Translations under genes and position numbers: made by a program
NCBI GenBank assembly: GCA_026388735.1
Contig: JAPLJG010000074.1
Location: 1-44,242 of the forward strand
Reading direction: 5' to 3'
From: Deltaproteobacteria bacterium
GTDB lineage: Bacteria > Desulfobacterota > Desulfobulbia > Desulfobulbales > Desulfurivibrionaceae
DNA: 44,242 nucleotides
Notes under the pieces: generated by a model
Told to the model about the DNA's origin: nothing
Seen by the model: only the letters and a program-made list of their open reading frames with translations
The model's database searches: none
In this document: positions 22,833 to 31,966 of the stretch, piece by piece
Position numbering within the stretch: position 1 is the first letter of the stretch
Layout: every line of letters starts with the position of its first letter

Positions 22833-23189
22833 TTACTTCATCGGGCAGAAAGCCCCTGTGCATGTTTCACAGACTTCACCTTTCGGGCAAGGGATATCAC
22901 TCGATTTACATAAGGCATCCATATTCCCTCTAAGTCCGGTCAAGACATCCCTGTTGATTCTGTAATACACCCGGAAACCCATCTTGCTGGAGGATACAAC
23001 GCCAATATGCCGCAAAACCTTGAGGTGTTGCGACACTGCTGGCTGAGTGATTCCGAGCTTCTTGGCTAGGTCGGCAACGCAGTACAGATTTTCTTCAGAC
23101 GAAGCAAGAATCCGGATAAGCCTGAGTCGCGACAGATCCCCAAGCGCTTTGAAAAATTCTATAACTTCATCAATACCCTTGTCACTCAT
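22833..23189 (-). CDS. ArsR-family transcription regulator
   Basis: A 118-residue winged-helix repressor. Features are FKALGDLSRLRLIRILASSE, the recognition helix GITQPAVSQHLKVLRHIGVV, and the wing SSKMGFRVYYRINRD. Cysteines lie in the NLYCVADLA region and, unusually many, in the C-terminal tail (CPKGEVCETCTGAFCPMK), candidates for metal or thiol sensing. ATG at 23189 follows GGAG. The upstream ATG at 23207 is excluded because it would overlap the proposed -10 box. Confidence 0.88.
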   Translation of the reverse strand: MSDKGIDEVIEFFKALGDLSRLRLIRILASSEENLYCVADLAKKLGITQPAVSQHLKVLRHIGVVSSSKMGFRVYYRINRDVLTGLRGNMDALCKSSDIPCPKGEVCETCTGAFCPMK

Positions 23190-23205
23190 TTCTCTCTCCA
23201 CACCC

Positions 23206-23235
23206 ATAACATCATAAGCAACAACTTATTGTCAA
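23206..23235 (-). promoter_or_regulatory. ArsR promoter with embedded operator
   Basis: On the minus strand, TTGACA (23230-23235) and TGTTAT (23206-23211) are 18 bp apart. The spacer contains the inverted repeat ATAAG-N6-CTTAT (23214-23229), a size and placement typical of ArsR-family operators. Binding there would block RNA polymerase, so autorepression is likely. Confidence 0.65.
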
Positions 23236-23309
23236 CAGGTTTTTAAGGGCCAGCCCACACTCGGAGCGTCACCTCTGCACGCATCTGCAATGTGCCAAGG
23301 TTATTCGTC

Positions 23310-24662
23310 TCAACCCCGGATCAGGGACAAAAGCTCTGCTGTTTTTGCCGCCAAGAGCGCGGCATCGCCCTTGCTTTCCACATTGAGGCGCAGGACCGGC
23401 TCGGTATTTGAGCTGCGGATGTTGAAGCGGAAGTTCTCTGCGGTAAAGCTCAGCCCATCGGTGTAATCCTTCTCCCCTGGAGTTTTGGCATAAAACTCCT
23501 CCACCCTGGCAATCACCGCCGCAGGGTTTGCCACCCGGTTGTTGATCTCGCCGCTCACCGGAAAAGCCGCTTGGCGTTCCCGCACCAGGTGGGAGAGCGG
23601 CTGGTCGGAGGTGCTCAAGATCTGGGCCACCAGCAGCCAGGGGATCATGCCGGAGTCGCAGTAGGCAAAATCGCGGAAGTAATGGTGGGCGCTCATCTCG
23701 CCGCCGTACACCGCATCTTCGACCCGCATCCGCTCCTTGATAAAGGCGTGGCCGGTCTTGCTCAGCACCGGGATGCCGCCCGCCTGACGGACAATCTCCT
23801 GGGTATTCCACACCAGGCGCGGATCGTGGATGATCTTCGCCCCCGGATGCTTGGCCAGCATGGCCTGGGCCAGCAACCCGACCAGGTAGTAGCCCTCGAT
23901 AAAGCCCCCCTGTTCGTCAAAGAAAAAGCAGCGGTCAAAATCTCCGTCCCAGGCAAGGCCAAAATCCGCGCCATGTTCCCGAACCGCTTTGGCCGTGACC
24001 TCGCGGTTTTCCGGGAGTAGCGGGTTTGGCACCCCGTTGGGAAAGGCACCGTCCGGTTCCCACTGGAGTTTGATGAAGTCGAAGGGCAGCTTCGGCGCTA
24101 GCCGGTTGATCACCGCGCCGGCGCAGCCATTGCCGGGGTTGGCTACGATCTTGAGCGGCTTCAGGGCTTTTTTGTTGATATAGCCCAGCAGGTGTTCAAG
24201 GTAGGCGGGCTTGTTGTTCAAGTGGGTCAGAACACCGGGTTTGTCGGCAGTGAGGCGATGGCCTTCCGCGGCCAGCCGCTCGATCTCCCGCAGGCCGGTG
24301 TCGCCGGAGATGGGCCTGGACCCCTGGCGGACCAGCTTCATGCCGTGGTAGTCCGCCGGATGGTGGCGGGCGGTGACAATGACCCCGCCGTCCACCGCGA
24401 GATTAAAGGCGGCGAAGTAGATCTCCTCGGTGCCGACCTGGCCCAGGTCCACCACATCCACCCCGGCCGCGAGAAAGCCATCGGCCAAGGCTTTTGCCAG
24501 CGCAGGGCTGGAGAGGCGGATGTCGTGGCCGATGGCCACCTTTTTTGGGGCAAATTGGGCGCTGTACGCCTGGCCGATGTTAAAGGCCAGGGGTTCGTTC
24601 AGTTCATCGGGCACTCGACCGCGGATGTCGTAGGCCTTGAAGCAGGGAAGAAGAGAGGTCAT
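23310..24662 (-). CDS. Phosphomannomutase homologue lacking catalytic serine
   Basis: A 450-residue relative of E. coli CpsG/ManB, which interconverts mannose 6-phosphate and mannose 1-phosphate for GDP-mannose synthesis. Hallmarks are [20 protein letters not shown], the metal loop DGDFDRC, the sugar-binding [10 protein letters not shown] and the phosphate-binding [11 protein letters not shown]. The active-site loop, TASHNP in the family, reads TARHHP: arginine (codon at 24366-24368, residue 99) replaces the phosphoserine, and histidine replaces asparagine. Because all other motifs are intact, the protein may bind substrate without normal catalysis, or the base may be an error. It is divergent from the YkgJ-type gene. 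Confidence 0.88.
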   Translation of the reverse strand: MTSLLPCFKAYDIRGRVPDELNEPLAFNIGQAYSAQFAPKKVAIGHDIRLSSPALAKALADGFLAAGVDVVDLGQVGTEEIYFAAFNLAVDGGVIVTARHHPADYHGMKLVRQGSRPISGDTGLREIERLAAEGHRLTADKPGVLTHLNNKPAYLEHLLGYINKKALKPLKIVANPGNGCAGAVINRLAPKLPFDFIKLQWEPDGAFPNGVPNPLLPENREVTAKAVREHGADFGLAWDGDFDRCFFFDEQGGFIEGYYLVGLLAQAMLAKHPGAKIIHDPRLVWNTQEIVRQAGGIPVLSKTGHAFIKERMRVEDAVYGGEMSAHHYFRDFAYCDSGMIPWLLVAQILSTSDQPLSHLVRERQAAFPVSGEINNRVANPAAVIARVEEFYAKTPGEKDYTDGLSFTAENFRFNIRSSNTEPVLRLNVESKGDAALLAAKTAELLSLIRG

Positions 24663-24734
24663 GTCGGATGTCTTTGAAGGAAAGTTTGTTTTCGGGTAGA
24701 TTGGTTCTTTTCAACACAACAAGGACAATTGATC

Positions 24735-25328
24735 ATGGAAGGCTCTATTCTGCAACCGGAACTTGCCGCGAAAATAGCCGATCTGTACGATCGTATGGAA
24801 CAGGCCTACGACATCGTCGCCCGTCAGCTGGACTTTACCTGCGACGGCTGCCCGGACAACTGCTGCGATTCCTATTTTCAGCACCATACCTATGTGGAAT
24901 GGGCCTATCTCTGGCAGGGGTTGATGGAGCTTGAACCGGAGCGGCGCGCGGCCATGGAAAACCGGGCTGCCGAGTATGCCGCAGCCTGTGAAAAGGCGCT
25001 GGCCAGAGGCGAGCGACCCCAGCTCATGTGCCCGCTCAATGAAAAGGGGCGCTGCGGCCTCTACCTCCACCGGCTGATGATCTGCCGGATGCACGGGGTG
25101 CCGTCCAGCCTCACCTTTCCCAACGGCAAGATGCAGAAATTTCCCGGCTGTTTCCGCTGCCAGGAGATCGTAGGGGATCGACAGGCGGTTCCCAGTGTGG
25201 AACGGGCCTCTCTGTTTCGCGAGCTGGTGGCCTTTGAGCAAGAGCTGCTTGGGGAGCAGCTGAGCCAACTGCCCAAGCTTAAGAAGACCATTGCCGAGAT
25301 GATCCTGTCGGGGCCGCCCAGGCTGTAA
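24735..25328 (+). CDS. YkgJ-family cysteine-cluster protein
   Basis: A 197-residue protein with the cluster FTCDGCPDNCCDS (C36, C39, C43, C44) followed later by CPLNEKGRCGLY, LMICRMHG and PGCFRCQE. This is the pattern of YkgJ/FliB-like proteins thought to bind zinc or an iron-sulfur cluster; one branch methylates flagellin lysines, but that domain is not evident here. The ATG at 24735 follows AAGGA; a TTG two codons earlier is less likely. It is followed by a strong terminator. Confidence 0.8.
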   Translation: MEGSILQPELAAKIADLYDRMEQAYDIVARQLDFTCDGCPDNCCDSYFQHHTYVEWAYLWQGLMELEPERRAAMENRAAEYAAACEKALARGERPQLMCPLNEKGRCGLYLHRLMICRMHGVPSSLTFPNGKMQKFPGCFRCQEIVGDRQAVPSVERASLFRELVAFEQELLGEQLSQLPKLKKTIAEMILSGPPRL

Positions 25329-25349
25329 GTTTTTTTCAGGAAGGTGAGC

Positions 25350-25394
25350 ACAAAAAAAGCCCGGCGCATTCTCCATGCGCCGGGCTTTTTTTGT
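25350..25394. terminator. Bidirectional rho-independent terminator
   Basis: A perfect 20-bp inverted repeat (A-run plus GCCCGGCGCAT, loop TCTCC, ATGCGCCGGGC plus T-run) sits between the convergent YkgJ-type and DAHP synthase genes and can stop transcripts from both sides. Confidence 0.92.
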
Positions 25395-25411
25395 CTCTAA
25401 TACAGAAGCGG

Positions 25412-26755
25412 TTATTTTTCCCGCATCAGCTCCGCAATCTGGAAGGCAAGCTCCAGGCTCTGCTCTGCGTTGAGACGCGGGTCGCAATTGGTCAGGTAAT
25501 TCTCGGCCAGATGATGGTCAAGGATTTTTCTGCTGCCGCCGGTGCATTCGGTGACGTTTTCCCCGGTCATTTCAAAATGGATGCCGCCGGGTACGGTACC
25601 TTCGGCCCAATGGATCTCGAAAAACGAGCGGATCTCGTTCATGATTTCGTCGAAATTTCGGGTCTTGTGGCCGGTCTCTGCGGTGTAGGTATTGCCGTGC
25701 ATGGGGTCGCAGCTCCAGACCAGCTTAAACCCTTCCTGCTTCATGGCGCGGGCCAGGCCGGGCAGGCTGTCCGCGATTTTTTTTGCGCCGAAGCGGGTGA
25801 TCAGGGTCAGGCGGCCCGGCTCATTGTCCGGGTTGAGGACGCTGACCAGCCTTTTCACATCGTCAAGATTGTGGTTGGGACCGATCTTGACCCCGATGGG
25901 GTTATGCACCCCCCGAAAGAATTCCACATGCGCCCCGTCGATCTGGCGGGTGCGCTCGCCGATCCAGAGCATGTGGGCCGAGCAGTCGTACCAGTCGCCG
26001 CTCGTGGAATCCTGGCGGGTCAGGGCCTGCTCGTAGCCGAGAAGCAGCGCCTCGTGGGAGGTGTAGAAGCTGGCTTGCGTGAGTTGGGGAATATCGGTGG
26101 CGATGCCCACGATGCGCATGAAGTTGATGGCCTGGTCGATCTGCCGGGCCAGTTTTTCATACTGTTGGCCCTGGGGGGAGCGGCCCACGAACTCGTTGTT
26201 CCAGGAATGCACCCGCTCCAGCGACCCGTAGCCGCCCATGGTGAAGGCGCGCAGGATGTTCATGGTGGCGCAGGCCAGATGGTAGCCCTTGAGCATCCGC
26301 TGCGGGTCCGGCCGCCGGGCCTCGGGCGTCGGATCGATGGCGTTGACCATGTCGCCTCGGTAGCTCGACAGCTCCACGCCATCTACCATTTCCGTATCGG
26401 CGGAGCGCGGCTTGGCGTACTGCCCGGCCATGCGGCCCACCTTGATCACCGGCTTGCCGCCTGCGTAGCTCATGATCACCGCCATCTGGAGGATGACCTT
26501 CAAAAGCTCCCGGATGGAGGGCGCGGTGCACATGGAAAACTCCTCGGCGCAGTCGCCGCCCTGGAGGAGAAAGGCATTGCCCTCGACGGCCATGGCCAGT
26601 TGTTTCTTCAAGGTGCGGATCTCTCCGGCAAAGACCAGGGGCGGCAACTTGGAGATGGTCTGCACCGTCTCTGCAAACTCATTTTTATCCGGCCAGTTGG
26701 GCTGTTGCAGGGCGTTGAATTGCTGCCAGCTTGTCTTGCTCCACTGTTGTGTCAT
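25412..26755 (-). CDS. 3-deoxy-7-phosphoheptulonate synthase, class II
   Basis: First enzyme of the shikimate pathway: condenses phosphoenolpyruvate and erythrose 4-phosphate. The 447-residue size and motifs are of the plant/actinobacterial-type class II family: WPDKNEFAETVQTISKLPPL, the metal-binding cysteine in LLQGGDCAEEFS, VIKVGRMAGQYAKPRS, and the metal-binding CDPMHGNT. A GGAG site precedes the ATG at 26755. No other aromatic-pathway gene is next to it. Confidence 0.95.
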   Translation of the reverse strand: MTQQWSKTSWQQFNALQQPNWPDKNEFAETVQTISKLPPLVFAGEIRTLKKQLAMAVEGNAFLLQGGDCAEEFSMCTAPSIRELLKVILQMAVIMSYAGGKPVIKVGRMAGQYAKPRSADTEMVDGVELSSYRGDMVNAIDPTPEARRPDPQRMLKGYHLACATMNILRAFTMGGYGSLERVHSWNNEFVGRSPQGQQYEKLARQIDQAINFMRIVGIATDIPQLTQASFYTSHEALLLGYEQALTRQDSTSGDWYDCSAHMLWIGERTRQIDGAHVEFFRGVHNPIGVKIGPNHNLDDVKRLVSVLNPDNEPGRLTLITRFGAKKIADSLPGLARAMKQEGFKLVWSCDPMHGNTYTAETGHKTRNFDEIMNEIRSFFEIHWAEGTVPGGIHFEMTGENVTECTGGSRKILDHHLAENYLTNCDPRLNAEQSLELAFQIAELMREK

Positions 26756-26824
26756 GGCTATGTCTCCGTTCTGGGGTTGGGTATATTGTGGTTGGATTAA
26801 TCTTTTAACACAGTGGGCAGGTTG

Positions 26825-29800
26825 CTACGGCAACTCCCTGTCAAGCACATCGAAAAATGGTCGCTTCGCCCAGTCGCTTCTATCCCCGATCACATAGAGA
26901 CGTGCCTTCGCCCGGCTCACCGCAACATTGAGCAGGTTCGGCTCTGATGCCGCCCAGTCTCGGGAACCCACTGTTCCTCCACCAAGCACAAAAATAACCA
27001 CTTCCGCTTCTTTGCCCTGGGTCGTATGGATAGTGCCAACACGCTTTTCGTTGAGGTTGAGGTGGTGACCGCTACCGATCTTCTTCAATTGACGAACGAC
27101 ATCCCTGAACGGGGAGATAAGAAAGATTTCATCACGCGGGACTTGGTGATTCTGTATTAGGTTTAATAGGAGCGATTTGAGGATTTCGCCTTCGGCAGGA
27201 ATCCAGTTGCCGTCATTACTATCTTTCTTTACGTCAATCCAGAGACTGGCCGGCCAGGTTACAGCAGAGGGCTTTTTCTGTTGCACCATTGAGCCGTCAT
27301 AGGCAATAGCGTTGGAAACCGTGAACATGGGATTGTCGCAACGGCGATGTACACGAAGTGGAGCACCGACCCATAGTGCACCATCGCAGGCACCAACCGT
27401 TGTACCGATTGGCGTGGCCTGGTCGGCCAGGATTTGGACAGATATCTTCGAGGGATGCCAACAGAGAGGAACATTGCCGTTGTATGCGGCAAGGGATGCT
27501 TCGATAGTCCGTGGGATTGTTACGATAGGTTTCAGTTGTAACGGATCGCCGACAACAACAGTGCGACAAGCGCGCCAGATTGCTCCAGCGGCTGCTTGTG
27601 GAGTTGCCTGTCCTGCTTCGTCGATCAGTAGCCAGCCGATGCTTTCCGCCCCAACTTCGCCAAACAGTGTAGATACCGAGGCAAAGGTGGTCGAGATAAC
27701 CGGACAGGCGATAGCAAGAGAGTCAAGAGCTTTGGCTCTCGTTTTTGAGTCTGTAATTTTGCCATCCAACATATCCATAGCAATGCCGAGGTTTGCCTTC
27801 ATTTTATGGACGTTGTTTTCGATGAAGGCGCGATGTAGATTCATCGCGGCGATAAATACGCGGATACGATCCTTGCGCCAATCGCTGTATGCCCAAGGAC
27901 TGGATTTTTCCTGTTCGTGATCTGGGGCATTCATGTTCGGCCAGTATTTTCCAAGCAAAAACTTGCCCTCCGCTAGTTGCGCTTCTGTATGGGCAATTCT
28001 AGCAGAGAGGTTCTGAATTTGTAGTTGAATATTATCGACGCGATTTTTCCGTAAACTCTGTTTTTTTTGTAGATCAGCTAATTCCTTCTGCATCATTTCT
28101 TCTTCATGCTCGGCACACTGCTGTTTTTCCATTATCTTATGGACGTCGTCCCGCCACTGGCGATGAGACTTACCGAAGGTGGAAATCCAGTCGAGGATGC
28201 CCGGTCGGATGGCTATGAATTTATTTAGGCACTCATCCAGTTTCCGTCGTGACTTGCTGGTTTCGGCAAGTCGATCCATCTGACGGTTGATCTGTTCTGG
28301 CAGAAAAATCAGCTCTTCATTGACACGGGACTGTTCCTGTAGGGCTGCTGCCATGTCATGTTTGAGATTGGCGATTTGCGCAGGAAATCCCCCAAGCAGG
28401 GACAAGCGTTCGCGCCATTTTTTCTCATCAGCTAACGCCTTATTGAAACCGCTCACCGCGTCCTCCCAAGAGATTGACGCCGTCGCTTTACCCTGGTCAA
28501 TTAAATCGAGCCGCTCCTTCAGGCCGGCAATAGGCTGGTCCTCAGTGCTCTTGAGCCACCAAAAACTGTTTATGAATTTTGACCGATTTTTCTTGTTGCC
28601 AAGGCGACCTGCGATCAACGCCCAAGCCGGTTCGCCGATCAATTTCCCTGCAATGTCGCGATACACATCAGCTTGACCAGACCAAATGTCATGAATTGCA
28701 TTTTCCTTCGGTAGCTCAAGCGAGACGTTTTCAACGGCACCATTGTTGCTGGAAGCGACGACGATTGAAAAACCGGAGAGAGCGTTGTCAAGGTCGTAGT
28801 ACGGAATGGTCTTGTTGCCAATTTCGAGCGTATGTTTAGCGCCAAGAAGATGGCTTCCATGTTCGGCAAGGATTTTGGCGCGAGCAACGATAATCGCGGC
28901 TACTATGTCACGTAGGAGCGTCGTCTTGCCGGTTCCAGGCGGGCCGTTAACGGCGAAGATACCCTTGCCGTCTCCGATGTTCTTCCATATGGCGTTAATT
29001 GCGATCTGTTGGCTCCAGACCAAGGGATGTTCTGCTGGCCAGCAGCCTTCTGGAAAGAGTTCCGGTTGCAGTAGATCAAGCGCTTTGGCACGATCCGTCC
29101 TCACATTAGTTTGCACCATCTCTGATGGCGGCTCCAGATAGCAACGCAGTCCTTCTCCAATACCATCCAATCCGACGGTGATGAGACGATTAAGATCCTT
29201 AATAAAGAAAGAATTCAGAAAATCGTCATCGGATTTTGGCTTAGGATTTTCTTTTTTCGGTCGGTATATCTGCGCAGATTTGACACGATGCTCTAGCTCT
29301 CCAACGACTAGATTTTGCAACTTGCACTTGTCGATGACTAACTGCATGAAATCAGAAAACCATCGGCCATCGACTGGCTGACCCTCGGGTAAGTTGCCCA
29401 GGCGCCATGCAAGCTCTTCGCGCAGCCCGTCGAGTTGTTTATCGAAACCCGAAAACCCACTATTGGTTGGAGGAAGATCAAGGGCTACCGCCGACACATG
29501 AAGGTCAGAGATGTCGCATGCGTCGCTATTGGATAGCGATGCAAGGCCCTTGCCCTCAATGATGCCGTAAGCCCATGCCGCCATGCTGAGCATTAAGGTT
29601 TCAATTAGCGGGCGGCCATGTTCATCAAAAGCAAGAAAGAAAACACAAAACTTTCCTGACAGACGCGCTTCGAAAACCTCGGGTTGCTTTTCTAGGTATC
29701 GTTCAAGCGATTTGATGAAGTGGTGGCATTCATAGGTAGCCGCATAGACGCTGTGGCTCCATTTCTTATCCAAGGAAATAGGGCGCCGCTTGAAGTCAGC

Positions 29801-29947
29801 ATCCAACCATGGAGGACTGTTGTCCGCCTTCCAGTCGCGCGCCGGTTCGGTCTTATCATTAGGAGAGGCCTTCGGAATTTGTTGGGGACTGAGCGCTTCC
29901 ACGATCCGCCAGAAGGCAGCCAAATTAGTGAAGGATTCTTTATTCAT
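26825..29947 (-). CDS. Large SF1 (UPF1/DNA2-like) helicase, lone
   Basis: A 1040-residue helicase. The first 320 residues match nothing I recognise. Walker A is [14 protein letters not shown] (about 338-351); a long charged coiled-coil-like insert follows (about 520-690); Walker B is LLIDEAGQATPQ (about 774); and the C-terminal RecA domain has VGDPLQLKPI, GTIHTTQGKEAEVV (about 975) and LLNVAVSRAKARLYVIGD. No nuclease, PLD or kinase domain is visible, which sets it apart from Mokosh-type defence helicases. Base composition is visibly more AT-rich than both neighbours, suggesting horizontal gain. A defence role is plausible for such lone accessory helicases but unproven. Confidence 0.85.
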   Translation of the reverse strand: MNKESFTNLAAFWRIVEALSPQQIPKASPNDKTEPARDWKADNSPPWLDADFKRRPISLDKKWSHSVYAATYECHHFIKSLERYLEKQPEVFEARLSGKFCVFFLAFDEHGRPLIETLMLSMAAWAYGIIEGKGLASLSNSDACDISDLHVSAVALDLPPTNSGFSGFDKQLDGLREELAWRLGNLPEGQPVDGRWFSDFMQLVIDKCKLQNLVVGELEHRVKSAQIYRPKKENPKPKSDDDFLNSFFIKDLNRLITVGLDGIGEGLRCYLEPPSEMVQTNVRTDRAKALDLLQPELFPEGCWPAEHPLVWSQQIAINAIWKNIGDGKGIFAVNGPPGTGKTTLLRDIVAAIIVARAKILAEHGSHLLGAKHTLEIGNKTIPYYDLDNALSGFSIVVASSNNGAVENVSLELPKENAIHDIWSGQADVYRDIAGKLIGEPAWALIAGRLGNKKNRSKFINSFWWLKSTEDQPIAGLKERLDLIDQGKATASISWEDAVSGFNKALADEKKWRERLSLLGGFPAQIANLKHDMAAALQEQSRVNEELIFLPEQINRQMDRLAETSKSRRKLDECLNKFIAIRPGILDWISTFGKSHRQWRDDVHKIMEKQQCAEHEEEMMQKELADLQKKQSLRKNRVDNIQLQIQNLSARIAHTEAQLAEGKFLLGKYWPNMNAPDHEQEKSSPWAYSDWRKDRIRVFIAAMNLHRAFIENNVHKMKANLGIAMDMLDGKITDSKTRAKALDSLAIACPVISTTFASVSTLFGEVGAESIGWLLIDEAGQATPQAAAGAIWRACRTVVVGDPLQLKPIVTIPRTIEASLAAYNGNVPLCWHPSKISVQILADQATPIGTTVGACDGALWVGAPLRVHRRCDNPMFTVSNAIAYDGSMVQQKKPSAVTWPASLWIDVKKDSNDGNWIPAEGEILKSLLLNLIQNHQVPRDEIFLISPFRDVVRQLKKIGSGHHLNLNEKRVGTIHTTQGKEAEVVIFVLGGGTVGSRDWAASEPNLLNVAVSRAKARLYVIGDRSDWAKRPFFDVLDRELP

Positions 29948-30195
29948 TTGATTAGTGACATGTCTCAGAAAAGCTTTCTATCCTTGGCACGGGAAGCCGC
30001 ACAAGTTAAAGATGGGCCACCGGTGCGGAATGGCTAAAGGCATAACGATTGAAGTTTGAAATAAAACATGGCTCCGGAGTAGGTTTCCGGCGGAATTTTT
30101 TTTGATATGATGGCTCAAACCTTTACCGCTTTTTCCATCTTTATCATTACCAAAGCGGCATTTGCGCTATTCTCCGATGGAGTTTCTTCCGAAGA

Positions 30196-30771
30196 TCAGC
30201 CTTCTTTCGCTCCGGGCAAGGCGCAAGGGCCACCGGCGCAGCAGATTTCCACGTCAAAGGCATTGAGGATGCGCAGCTCCGGTTCCCGCCGTTTCGGGGC
30301 GACGGAGGTGAAATCCAGGGTGGGCATCATCTTTAAAACCGCTTCCCTGGTGGGGATCGCGGCAAGTCCGGTGGCCAGCACCTTGCCGGTTCTGGCGTTC
30401 AGCAGCTCGGCGTCCTCGCCGTTGGTCACCACCGCTAAAGGGATTATCTGGTTTTCCTCCAGCACCCTGGCTGCGGCTATAGCCGGGCGTTCCCGAGTTA
30501 CCAGCGAGCCGGGGCCGTAGCGGAGCACCATCACCCGTTGGCCCGTGATGCTCACCACGATATCGATCTTCGAGGCCACGAACTGATGGGCGAACAGGGT
30601 TTCAATCCTGCGCCGCATCTCCAATTCGTTTTTGGCAAAGCCCCGTTCTTCCACGAGCAGCCGGGCCAGCTTCTGGCGGTAGCGCTCGTCGTCGGTGTCC
30701 ACCAGCGGTTCGCCGGTGACGTAATCGGCGAGGTTGCCGTAGATCATGTGGTGCGAAGGGATGTCTGCCAT
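30196..30771 (-). CDS. Stand-alone HSDR_N-like domain protein
   Basis: A 191-residue protein. The central part (QKLARLLVEERGFAKNELEM, then SKIDIVVSITGQRVMVLRYG and NQIIPLAVVTNGEDAELLNA) matches the N-terminal nuclease-like domain of type I restriction R subunits (HSDR_N_2) as it occurs in stand-alone proteins of anaerobes. The C-terminus has cysteines in EICCAGGPCALPG. The E-x(n)-D-x-V-V pattern is compatible with a PD-(D/E)xK fold, but no QxK motif is obvious. No hsdM or hsdS is nearby, so a restriction role is doubtful. ATG at 30771 is chosen over a TTG at 30792. Confidence 0.7.
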   Translation of the reverse strand: MADIPSHHMIYGNLADYVTGEPLVDTDDERYRQKLARLLVEERGFAKNELEMRRRIETLFAHQFVASKIDIVVSITGQRVMVLRYGPGSLVTRERPAIAAARVLEENQIIPLAVVTNGEDAELLNARTGKVLATGLAAIPTREAVLKMMPTLDFTSVAPKRREPELRILNAFDVEICCAGGPCALPGAKEG

Positions 30772-30787
30772 AACTTTCAAACCCCAA

Positions 30788-30820
30788 AACAAAAAAAGAG
30801 GAGGCCGCAGCCCCCTCTTT
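30788..30820 (-). terminator. Rho-independent terminator after the AcsE-like gene
   Basis: On the minus strand, AAAGAGGGGGC and GGCCTCCTCTTT pair around a tiny loop and are followed by TTTTTTT. It lies 52 bp after the methyltransferase stop and just before the HSDR_N-like gene. Confidence 0.75.
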
Positions 30821-30872
30821 TAGAAAGGCCGTCCCGAATTCGAGAAAGCGGCCTCTATATACTACCGCTTTT

Positions 30873-31763
30873 TTACAGAGTCAGCCAGGACTCGCTGAAT
30901 ACGTTCTGGCCGGACAAAACTTTATAGGTTTTATAATGCTCAATGGCGGTGCCGGTGAGGCCTGCGGGATCGGGATCGTTACCGTCCATCATGCCGTGGA
31001 CCATGTCCACTAGGCTCTGGCGCTCGCCCTTGCAGATGGCCATGAGCTCGGTGTCGTAGGAATTGACGATGGCGGTGGTGATCCCGTACTTCATCAGCAT
31101 GATGAGGTAGGTGCGGTCGAGGTACTTGCGCAGATGCTCGGCCACGCCGTTACTGACGTTGGACAGACCCACGGTGGAGCCTGCGCCAGGGGCGATCTCC
31201 TGCAGCATTTCCATGAACTCAAGCCCTGAGGCGATCTGGTCAGCGCCCAGAGTGATGGGGGTGCCGATCGGATCGAAAAGCATCTTTTCGTTGGGGATGC
31301 CGGCCTCGGCCAGGGCCATCATCAGGTCCACAGCCATGGCCGCCCGCTCGTTGGAGTCGCGGGGCATGCCGTCCGGGCCCCAGAGCAGGGCGATAACGTT
31401 GCAGCCAGCCTCGGCGGCAACGGGGATCAGCTTTTCCATCCGCTCGGGCTGGGCGGAGATGGAGTTCATGATCGCGGCTTCGCGGTTTTTCACTACCTTG
31501 AACCCGGCAGCCATGGCGTCGGTGTTGGTGGTGTCCAGGCAAAGGGGCACGGAGCTGGCTGCTTCCACGGTTTGCACAACCCAAGGCATCAGCTCGATCC
31601 CATCCTTACGGGCCGGTCCGATGTTGAGGTCCAGGTAGGAGGCGCCAGCGGCGGACTCTTCCTTGGCCATCTCCTGAACAGGGGCCTGGTTCCGTTCCTT
31701 CATGGCGGTGCCGCTTCTTTTGCCCATGATGTTGATGCTTTCCGCGATGGCTGCTACCTTCAT
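30873..31763 (-). CDS. acsE: Methyltetrahydrofolate:corrinoid protein methyltransferase
   Basis: A 296-residue pterin-binding methyltransferase (dihydropteroate-synthase-like barrel). It resembles AcsE/MeTr of the Wood-Ljungdahl pathway, which passes the methyl group of methyltetrahydrofolate to the corrinoid iron-sulfur protein. Typical motifs are ESINIMGKRSGTAMKERN, GASYLDLNIGPARKDG, PLCLDTTNTDAM, and STVGLSNVSNG. Closely related methyltransferases act with other corrinoid proteins, so the exact partner is open; no acsB, acsC or acsD gene is in the window. GGGAG precedes the ATG. A RACo activator is encoded 3.3 kb away. Confidence 0.88.
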   Translation of the reverse strand: MKVAAIAESINIMGKRSGTAMKERNQAPVQEMAKEESAAGASYLDLNIGPARKDGIELMPWVVQTVEAASSVPLCLDTTNTDAMAAGFKVVKNREAAIMNSISAQPERMEKLIPVAAEAGCNVIALLWGPDGMPRDSNERAAMAVDLMMALAEAGIPNEKMLFDPIGTPITLGADQIASGLEFMEMLQEIAPGAGSTVGLSNVSNGVAEHLRKYLDRTYLIMLMKYGITTAIVNSYDTELMAICKGERQSLVDMVHGMMDGNDPDPAGLTGTAIEHYKTYKVLSGQNVFSESWLTL

Positions 31764-31857
31764 TATTTTCTCCCGTGCTGTAGTTTCAATCGTATAGTTA
31801 CCGCTCCCGATGGAAGCGGTGGGTTTCCCCGAGTGTAAGAGTGCATGGTAACGTGGG

Positions 31858-31886
31858 AAAATAGCGTTTTACAAAAAGGATGTCAA
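31858..31886 (-). promoter_or_regulatory. Sigma70-like promoter of the AcsE-like gene
   Basis: On the minus strand, a consensus TTGACA and a TATTTT box lie exactly 17 bp apart. The start point would be near 31851, giving an untranslated leader of about 88 bases that contains a CCGCT/AGCGG hairpin (about 31801-31819) close to the ribosome site. Confidence 0.7.
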
Positions 31887-31966
31887 CAGGCAACAGGACG
31901 AAGTGGTGTAAAAAAGTATCGTATTGGCGCGGAAATCGGTGGATATACCTAGGCGAGTGGCCTGAT

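Noticed and set aside
23230..23241. TGTCAACAGG as another DnaA-like box
   Set aside because: It is explained by the -35 element TTGACA of the ArsR-type gene; the same holds for 31881-31890 upstream of the AcsE-like gene.
25391..26800. A 469-codon open frame antisense to the DAHP synthase gene
   Set aside because: Shadow of a well-supported gene with all class II motifs.
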